DNA of 9,650 nucleotides from NCBI GenBank assembly GCA_946482375.1, contig CAMLRH010000082.1:1-9650 (forward strand). The letters are read 5' to 3'. The DNA is from an uncultured Caulobacteraceae bacterium (GTDB lineage Bacteria > Pseudomonadota > Alphaproteobacteria > Caulobacterales > Caulobacteraceae). Below, in pieces: positions 5,306 to 9,650 of the stretch. A program made the position numbers and the translations under genes. Position 1 is the first letter of the stretch. Every line of letters starts with the position of its first letter. Below the pieces are notes generated by a model. That model was given only the letters and a program-made list of their open reading frames with translations. It searched no databases and was not told where the DNA came from.

Positions 5306-7620
5306 AAGCTGAGTTCGGGCTGCGCCGCCCCCGCCTGGGCGGTTTCGGGGAGGTGGCAGGTGAAGACCGCGCCGGCGCCGGGCTCGCTCTCCAGCGCCAC
5401 CCAGCCGCCGTGCAGCTCGACCAGCGCTTTGACCAAAGCCAGCCCCAGCCCCGGCCCGCCCCGGTCGCGGCCGACGAAACGGTCGAAGATGTGGGCCTGC
5501 ACGTGGAAGGGGATGCCGCGCCCGGTGTCGGCGACGAGCAGCTGGACTTCGCCGAGCGCCCGGCGCGCCGACAGGGTGACCGTGCCGCCGGCCGGCGTCT
5601 GGCGCACGCCGTTCTCGATCAGATGGTCGAGGATCTGGGCGAGCCGTCCGCGGTCGCCGCGCATCAGGCCGACCTCTTCCGCGTCGGCGACGACCAGCTT
5701 CACGCCCTGCGTGGCCGCCTCGGGCTCCCAGCGCGCGGCGACGTCGGCCAGCAGTTCGGCCACACCGACGTCGCCAATCTCCAAGGCCATCTCGTCAGCG
5801 TCGATCTGGGCGATGTCGAGGACGTCGTCGATGGAGCGCGCCAGCTGCGTCGCCGCCGAGCGCACCGAGCCGATATAGGCCCGCGCCCGGTCGGAGAGCG
5901 CTTCGCCGCCGTGCTCCAGCAGCTCCGAGTAGCCGATGATGGTGGTGAGCGGCGTGCGCAGCTCATAGCTGACGTTGCCGACGAACTCCCGCTTCAGCCG
6001 CTCGGCCTCGGCCAGCGCCGCCTCGCGGGCGGTGAGCGCGGCCTCCAGCTTCCGGGTATCGGTGATGTCGGCGAAGGCGATCAGGGTGGCGCCGTCCGGC
6101 AGCGGCCGCGACTGGTAGGCGAGGATGCGACCGTCGGAGGTCTTCACCTCGCCGGTCGTCGGCGCGCGGGATTCCGGATCGGGGTCGGCGACGCGGCCCT
6201 TCAAGTCACGCCAGAAGGCGAGGTCGTGGACGCGGGGCACGCAGAGTTCGACCACGCCTTCGAAGTCGCCGGCGGCGGCGAGGTCGGCCTCGGTGACGTT
6301 CCAGAACTGGGCGAAGGCGTCGTTGTGCAGCCGCAAGCGGCCGTCGGAGCCGAACACGGCGACGGCGTCGTTCAGCTTGTCCAGCGTCGCCTGCTGCACC
6401 TGGATAAGCGCGTTGTACTGCGCCTTCAGCTTCAGCTCGCCGGTGATGTCGGAGAACAGCAGCAGGAGACCGCCGAGCGGATGCGGCTGGCGCACGACGC
6501 GAAGCGTGCGGCCGTCGGGCAGGGTCCAGAGGTCGTCCGGCTGCGGGTTGAGGCTTTCGTAGTGGGCCAGTTCGGCCGCTTTCCACTTGGCGTAGTCGGC
6601 GCTCTCGGGCAGGCGGCGGCGTTGGCGCAGGCGGTCGAGGATTTCGCCGTGGGTCGGCCGTTCGCCAAGCCACGCGGGCTCCAGTCCCCACAGCTCGGCG
6701 AAGGCGGCGTTGTGGAAGCTGAGCCGCCGCGCCTGGCTGAAGATGGCGACCGCTTCGGCGATGTGGTTCAGCGTCTCGTCGTGGGCCTCGACGTGGCGGC
6801 GCAGGGTCTCGCGGGTCTCCTCCACCTCGGTGGCGTCCTGCGCCCAGACGCCGACGCCGCCGCCTTCTAGCGGCTCGGCGATGAAGCGGAAGGCGCGGCG
6901 GCGTCCCCCCGCACTGGCCCAGCGGACGGTTTCGCGGCGTTCGGCGAGGTTGGCGGCTTCGCTGGCCAGCGCATCGGCGGCGCGGTCGAAGGTCAGGCCG
7001 CGTTCGGCGGCGTCGTTCAGGTCCTTGGCGTCGACGGCGGCGAGCCAGCCCTTGTTGGCCCACTGCACCCGGCCATCGGCGCCGGCGATCCAGGCGGGCT
7101 CGGGCCGGGCGTCGAGGAAGGCGGCGAACCGCGCCGCCGTCGGCAGGGCGGCGCCGGCGCCCTCGATGGGCGAGAGGCGCAGCCACGCCAGCGCGCCGGC
7201 CGTGCGACCTTCCACCGAAACGACGCCGTTCGGCCCGCGCGCCTCGAAGGCGCAGGGCTCGCCACGGTCGAAGAGCAGGCGCAGGCGGCGCGCATGGTCC
7301 GGATCTGCGCGCATCAGGGCGTTGAGCAGGGCCTGGGGCTCGGGCAGCTCGAGCTCGAACACAGCCGAGCAGGCGGCCAGGCTGTCGCCGCCGGAGGCGA
7401 GGCTGGCGCGGCCGTCCTCGACGACCAACAGCGCGCTGTCGAAGGCCTCGACCGAGGCCTGGGCCATGTCGGCGTCGCCGCCGAGCGCATCGAGCCTGGC
7501 CTGCAGCACCCGCACCCGCTCTTCGGTGCGGCGGCGTTGGACCAGCGCCCACAGGGCGCCCGAGATGGCGAGGCAGATCGAACCCGCCGATGCGGCGAGG
7601 ATCAGGTCCTGCGGTTCCAT
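5302..7620 (-). CDS. divL: DivL-type cell-cycle kinase-like protein (tyrosine in place of catalytic histidine)
   Basis: This encodes a 772-residue membrane-anchored, PAS-containing histidine-kinase-like protein. It has an N-terminal membrane helix (about 6-28), a short coiled region, then about four PAS-like modules (roughly 60-150, 165-265, 280-395 and 405-525). The helical phospho-acceptor domain reads [19 protein letters not shown] at 546-564: the usual H of the HELRTP box is Tyr552 (codon at 5967-5965). This matches Caulobacter crescentus DivL, where Tyr550 occupies that position and overall length is about 769. The ATPase domain keeps an N-box-like ENGVRQTP (669-676), G1 DTGRGI (698-703), FDRF (712-715) and G2 GPGLGLAL (722-729). 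In Caulobacter, DivL acts at the cell pole as a receptor for DivK and an activator of the CckA-ChpT-CtrA pathway, with kinase activity not essential. The same role is inferred here. It is divergent from the 7696 gene and convergent with the oxidoreductase. Confidence 0.92.
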   Translation of the reverse strand: MEPQDLILAASAGSICLAISGALWALVQRRRTEERVRVLQARLDALGGDADMAQASVEAFDSALLVVEDGRASLASGGDSLAACSAVFELELPEPQALLNALMRADPDHARRLRLLFDRGEPCAFEARGPNGVVSVEGRTAGALAWLRLSPIEGAGAALPTAARFAAFLDARPEPAWIAGADGRVQWANKGWLAAVDAKDLNDAAERGLTFDRAADALASEAANLAERRETVRWASAGGRRRAFRFIAEPLEGGGVGVWAQDATEVEETRETLRRHVEAHDETLNHIAEAVAIFSQARRLSFHNAAFAELWGLEPAWLGERPTHGEILDRLRQRRRLPESADYAKWKAAELAHYESLNPQPDDLWTLPDGRTLRVVRQPHPLGGLLLLFSDITGELKLKAQYNALIQVQQATLDKLNDAVAVFGSDGRLRLHNDAFAQFWNVTEADLAAAGDFEGVVELCVPRVHDLAFWRDLKGRVADPDPESRAPTTGEVKTSDGRILAYQSRPLPDGATLIAFADITDTRKLEAALTAREAALAEAERLKREFVGNVSYELRTPLTTIIGYSELLEHGGEALSDRARAYIGSVRSAATQLARSIDDVLDIAQIDADEMALEIGDVGVAELLADVAARWEPEAATQGVKLVVADAEEVGLMRGDRGRLAQILDHLIENGVRQTPAGGTVTLSARRALGEVQLLVADTGRGIPFHVQAHIFDRFVGRDRGGPGLGLALVKALVELHGGWVALESEPGAGAVFTCHLPETAQAGAAQPELSF

Positions 7621-7695
7621 CAGGCGACGCCCCGAATCATCGTTCCGGAGGATAGGCCGCGCCGGGCCCGCTGGCGATTAACGGCGGGAACGCGC
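7621..7695. promoter_or_regulatory. Divergent intergenic region between divL and the 7696 gene
   Basis: This 75-base gap must hold control signals for divL (leftward) and the metallopeptidase operon (rightward). It contains GAATC at 7634-7638, a GANTC site of the type methylated by CcrM in Caulobacterales, 14 bases before the divL start. It also has TTAAC at 7678-7682, resembling one half of a CtrA box (TTAA-N7-TTAA). No second half-site at the right spacing is seen. On the minus strand, TATCCT is a possible -10 element but lacks a good -35. Regulation by CtrA or CcrM is inference only. Confidence 0.35.
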
Positions 7696-8259
7696 ATGTA
7701 TGAGGCGATGAACGCCGTCCTCTACCCCGTCGCCGCCAACGCCGAGGCCGCGCTGACGAGACCCGTCGGCAGGGCCGCGCGCGAACGCGAGGCCAGGGAT
7801 CTGGCCGGCCGCGACGTCGAGTTCATTTCCGAAGAGGTCGGCCCCGCGTTCGAAACCGCCGACGCGGCGGAGGCGGCCTTCGGACCGGTGCTGGAAGGCG
7901 GCGCGGCGCGCATCCGCGAAGTCATCGCCAAGGTAAAGGGCCGCACGCCGGTCGTCGCCCCGGTGAAGCCGGTCTACGCCGGGGGCCATCGCTGGCCGAA
8001 GGTCGAGGCGCCGCTGGCCAAGACCGTCTGGCGGCTTTCCATCTCCTACTGGCGCATCGTCGACCCGGCCCGCTTCGCCGAGCTGGAACAGGCGAGGAAG
8101 GCGCGCAAGACGGCGGAAGGCGAAACGCTCGGCCGCGACGCGCTGCGGGCGCTGTCGCGCCAACCGCTGCAGCCGGTCAAGCCGCAGCAGCCGCTGGACG
8201 TCGGCCTCTTCGAATACCGCCTGCCCGAGGCGCCCGAGATCGTGATCCCAGACGAATGA
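7696..8259 (+). CDS. Hypothetical protein, unrecognised, 187 residues
   Basis: I do not recognise a domain in this protein. The translation starts MYEAMNAVLYPVAANAE, has an alanine- and glutamate-rich first third, then a basic stretch with KVKGR (79-83), and a conserved-looking aromatic core around TVWRLSISYWRIVDP (110-124). The C-terminus is proline-rich (QPLQPVKPQQPLD at 156-168) and acidic at its end. There is no signal peptide or membrane helix. ATG 7696 is the first start in the gap after divL; ATG 7708 is an alternative that would remove four residues. Its TGA overlaps the ATG of the downstream metallopeptidase gene (ATGA), which implies one transcript and coupled translation, and perhaps a shared function. 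G/C-rich third codon positions match the flanking core genes, so it is likely a native gene. Confidence 0.75.
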   Translation: MYEAMNAVLYPVAANAEAALTRPVGRAAREREARDLAGRDVEFISEEVGPAFETADAAEAAFGPVLEGGAARIREVIAKVKGRTPVVAPVKPVYAGGHRWPKVEAPLAKTVWRLSISYWRIVDPARFAELEQARKARKTAEGETLGRDALRALSRQPLQPVKPQQPLDVGLFEYRLPEAPEIVIPDE

Positions 8260-8663
8260 CCGCCAACTGGAACGAGGCGACGGCGCCGTCGCTCGACGAC
8301 ATCGCCGACATCGCCCAGGCCGCCTTCGAGACGCTGCCGCCGCACCTGCGGGCGCTGGCCGGTGAGTGCGTCATCCAGGTCGCCGACTTCGCCGAGGACG
8401 AGGTGCTGGAGGCGCTGGGCATCGAGAACCCGTTCGAGCTGACGGGCCTCTATCAGGGCGTCGACCTTTCGCGCCGCTCGGTCATGGACCCCGAGCGGAT
8501 GCCGCCGATGGTCTTCCTCTACCGCCGGCCGATCCTCGACGAGTGGATGGAGCTTGGCGACGTGACGCTCGGCGAACTCGTCACCCACGTCCTGATCCAC
8601 GAGATCGGCCACCATTTCGGCCTCTCGGACGAGGCGATCGAAGCCATCGAGGCGAGGGCGTAG
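8256..8663 (+). CDS. Small zinc metallopeptidase of the Zincin_1 (minigluzincin-like) type
   Basis: This 135-residue protein matches the small bacterial zincin family often annotated as metallopeptidase family protein. The core LVTHVLIHEIGHHFGLSD runs from 108 to 125 and contains HEIGH (115-119), with His115 and His119 as zinc ligands and Glu116 as catalytic base. The extended pattern HExxHxxGxxD places Asp125 as likely third ligand. Before it, FELTGLYQGVDLSRRSV (60-76) and MPPMVFLYRRPILDEW (82-97) are typical of the family. Length is normal. The peptidase substrate is unknown for this family as far as I know. There is no signal peptide, so it probably acts in the cytoplasm. Its ATG overlaps the stop of the upstream hypothetical gene in ATGA, indicating translational coupling. 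It is followed closely by a palindromic element that could terminate the transcript. Confidence 0.87.
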   Translation: MTANWNEATAPSLDDIADIAQAAFETLPPHLRALAGECVIQVADFAEDEVLEALGIENPFELTGLYQGVDLSRRSVMDPERMPPMVFLYRRPILDEWMELGDVTLGELVTHVLIHEIGHHFGLSDEAIEAIEARA

Positions 8664-8669
8664 GGCGCC

Positions 8670-8706
8670 CCCTCCCCCTCGATGGGGGAGGGCAGGGGTG
8701 GGGGTG
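8670..8706 (+). repeat. Palindromic element, copy 1 (forward)
   Basis: The hairpin has arms CCCTCCCCC (8670-8678) and GGGGGAGGG (8684-8692) around loop TCGAT, followed by a tail CAGGGGTGGGGGTG (8693-8706). It starts six bases after the metallopeptidase stop. An inverted relative lies at 8781-8819. Such CCCTC...GATGGGGGAGGG units are widespread between genes in high-GC alphaproteobacteria, from general knowledge. It may also stabilise or end the upstream transcript. Confidence 0.6.
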
Positions 8707-8779
8707 TGGCCGCTGAGCTTGGGTGAGGAGCGCTGTTCGGCTCAGAGCCCAACGCGTCCCTCCGTCATCTCCCTGCACT

Positions 8780-8820
8780 CACCCCCATCCCCGACCCTTC
8801 CCCCATCGAGGGGGAAGGGA
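8780..8820 (-). repeat. Palindromic element, copy 2 (inverted)
   Basis: The hairpin has arms CCCTTCCCCC (8795-8804) and GGGGGAAGGG (8810-8819) around loop ATCGA. The tail on its left, CACCCCCATCCCCGA (8780-8794), is the reverse complement of a variant of copy 1's tail. The stem has one extra base pair relative to copy 1, made by an extra T on one arm and an extra A on the other. Confidence 0.6.
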
Positions 8821-8833
8821 GGCACACACAAAC

Positions 8834-8862
8834 TTGACGCAGGCGTCACTTTTTCATTGACG
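8834..8862 (+). promoter_or_regulatory. Promoter-like region with a 14-base operator-like palindrome
   Basis: TGACGC (8835-8840), AG, GCGTCA (8843-8848) is a perfect palindrome with two central bases. A TTGACG at 8834-8839 overlaps its left arm and a second TTGACG (-35-like) lies at 8857-8862. No clear TATAAT-type -10 box follows at 16-18 bases. The palindrome is placed where a dimeric regulator of the downstream diiron gene would bind. Regulator identity is unknown. Confidence 0.35.
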
Positions 8863-8919
8863 GAACGCTGCTACGAAGGGAAAGTGCAGCCTTCCAAGGT
8901 CTCCTAAGAAGGGACCCCT

Positions 8920-9650
8920 ATGCCTGTGGCCGGAGGAGTGGACGTCGTGACGGACAAGAACATCACCAAGGACGCCATGTACGATGCGGTGGCGCCGGAC
9001 GACTTCGAGTCGATGCTCGAACTCGACCGCTACAACAACCGCACCACGGCGTTCGACAAGATCATCTCGGCCACCCACGACCACTTCTGGGATCCGCTGT
9101 CGAAGGACTACATCGACTTCGACGAGCCCTGGGACATGGACAACGACCCGCTGGTCCCCGAGGACCTCGTGGTGTCGCTCTCCACCGACTACGTCTCCAA
9201 CCACCTGTCGGACCCGAAGCAGCGCACGCGCTTCATCAACCAGTCCGTCCTGCGGGCCTTCTCCTCGATCCTGCACGGCGAGCAGGGCGCGCTGAACCTG
9301 TCGGCCAGCCTCTGCCACGTGCTGAAGGACCAGGGCGCGCAGGAGTACGCCGCCAACCAGACCCGCGAAGAAGCCCGCCACGTCACGGCCTTCGCCAAAT
9401 ACATCAAGGCCCGCTGGGGCCGTCCGGTCGAATGCGGCCCGACGCTGAAGGACCTGCTCGTCGAGATCATCGGCGCGCCGGAGGTCTACAAGAAGATCAT
9501 CGGCATGCAGATGCTGGTCGAGGGCCTGGCCATGGGCGCCTTCGCCACCTTCTACACCAAGATGTACGACCCGCTCGGCCGCAAGCTGTTGCAGCTGGTG
9601 ATGACCGACGAGGCCTTCCACCACAAGTTCGGGAAGATCTGGGCCGACCG
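8920..9650 (+). CDS. Ferritin-like diiron-domain protein (3' end outside window)
   Basis: The gene runs off the window; 243 full codons are visible. The protein carries the four-helix diiron pattern: Glu121 in GEQGAL, ExxH in EEARH (Glu151, His154), Glu201 in VEGLAMG, and a second ExxH in DEAFH (Glu231, His234). These six residues would bind two irons, as in ferritin-like oxidases, ribonucleotide reductase-like proteins and AurF-type N-oxygenases; which group it belongs to is unclear. The first 100 residues are acidic (for example DEPWDMDNDP at 68-77) and carry no recognised domain. ATG 8920 follows AAGGGA at 8909-8914 and is the first start after an in-frame TAA at 8905-8907. GTG 8947, nine bases after GGAGG, is a credible second start that would remove nine residues. 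No membrane segment is seen in the visible part. Confidence 0.8.
   Translation, partial: MPVAGGVDVVTDKNITKDAMYDAVAPDDFESMLELDRYNNRTTAFDKIISATHDHFWDPLSKDYIDFDEPWDMDNDPLVPEDLVVSLSTDYVSNHLSDPKQRTRFINQSVLRAFSSILHGEQGALNLSASLCHVLKDQGAQEYAANQTREEARHVTAFAKYIKARWGRPVECGPTLKDLLVEIIGAPEVYKKIIGMQMLVEGLAMGAFATFYTKMYDPLGRKLLQLVMTDEAFHHKFGKIWAD

Larger units (their letters stand above)
8664..8919. other. Intergenic region with palindromic pair and promoter-like sequence
   Basis: This 256-base gap holds no credible gene. Its left part carries two inverted copies of a G/C-rich palindromic element (listed separately). Its right part (about 8825-8919) is less G/C-rich and contains the 14-base palindrome, two TTGACG words (8834-8839 and 8857-8862) and a ribosome binding site before ATG 8920. 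A stop codon TAA at 8905-8907 in the frame of the next gene limits that gene's start to downstream positions. Confidence 0.6.

Noticed and set aside
4531..6870. Plus-strand open frame of 779 codons across the oxidoreductase end and opposite divL
   Set aside because: It crosses two well-supported genes in the wrong frame or strand and has a repetitive Gly/Ala/Arg composition. It is a shadow of divL codon bias.
6206..7552. Minus-strand open frame of 448 codons in an alternative frame of divL
   Set aside because: Extremely arginine- and alanine-rich with no domain; the overlapping DivL frame explains the sequence.
8834..8849. FNR/FixK-type box (TTGAC-N4-GTCAA)
   Set aside because: The two halves are separated by six bases rather than four, and the right half ends in GTCAC.
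8862..8887. General stress (EcfG-type) promoter GGAAC-N17-CGTT
   Set aside because: GGAAC is present at 8862-8866, but the sequence at the -10 distance is GTGC, which does not match CGTT.
8854..9624. Minus-strand open frame of 256 codons opposite the diiron gene
   Set aside because: The plus-strand frame encodes clear iron-binding motifs and a ribosome binding site. The antisense translation has no recognisable features.
1..9650. CRISPR array, transposase or insertion sequence
   Set aside because: No regularly spaced direct repeats and no transposase or integrase motifs are seen in any convincing frame.

Overview
The window looks like a chromosomal segment of a high-GC alphaproteobacterium of the Caulobacterales (Caulobacter, Phenylobacterium or Brevundimonas type). 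The strongest evidence is a DivL-type cell-cycle kinase-like protein in which the phospho-acceptor histidine is a tyrosine, as in Caulobacter DivL. The alphaproteobacterial IHF beta subunit, the strong G/C preference at third codon positions, and the palindromic intergenic units rich in G and C fit this. Species cannot be fixed from the sequence alone.

Layout, left to right. Bases 1-236 are intergenic with G/C-rich hairpins. ihfB (237-524) and mscL (508-1029) follow, overlapping by 17 bases. A visibly AT-richer segment of about 2 kb (about 1040-3200) carries a single gene (1151-3097). It encodes an OLD-family protein, an ABC-type ATPase fused to a TOPRIM nuclease domain, and is probably horizontally acquired, possibly for phage or plasmid defence. 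Next is a small helix-turn-helix gene that appears to be split by a one-base frameshift (3218-3474). A 4-oxalocrotonate tautomerase-like gene (3594-3815) ends in two tandem hairpins, followed by a flavin-dependent oxidoreductase with two dinucleotide-binding motifs (3881-5305).

The oxidoreductase converges on divL (5302-7620, minus strand); the two genes share the tetranucleotide CTAG as their stop codons. divL is divergent from a two-gene operon: an unrecognised 187-residue protein (7696-8259) translationally coupled through ATGA to a small zinc metallopeptidase (8256-8663). An intergenic region (8664-8919) holds two oppositely oriented copies of a palindromic element and a 14-base palindrome close to a promoter-like sequence. 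The window ends inside a gene for a ferritin-like diiron protein (8920 onward).

Most of the window is core chromosome: nucleoid architecture (IHF), osmotic protection (MscL) and cell-cycle control (DivL). I see no multi-gene novel system. The points most worth following are the lone OLD nuclease in its low-GC insert, the frameshifted HTH gene beside it, possible cell-cycle control sites (a GANTC methylation site and a TTAAC half-site) between divL and its divergent neighbour, and the inverted palindromic pair with a compensated stem change.
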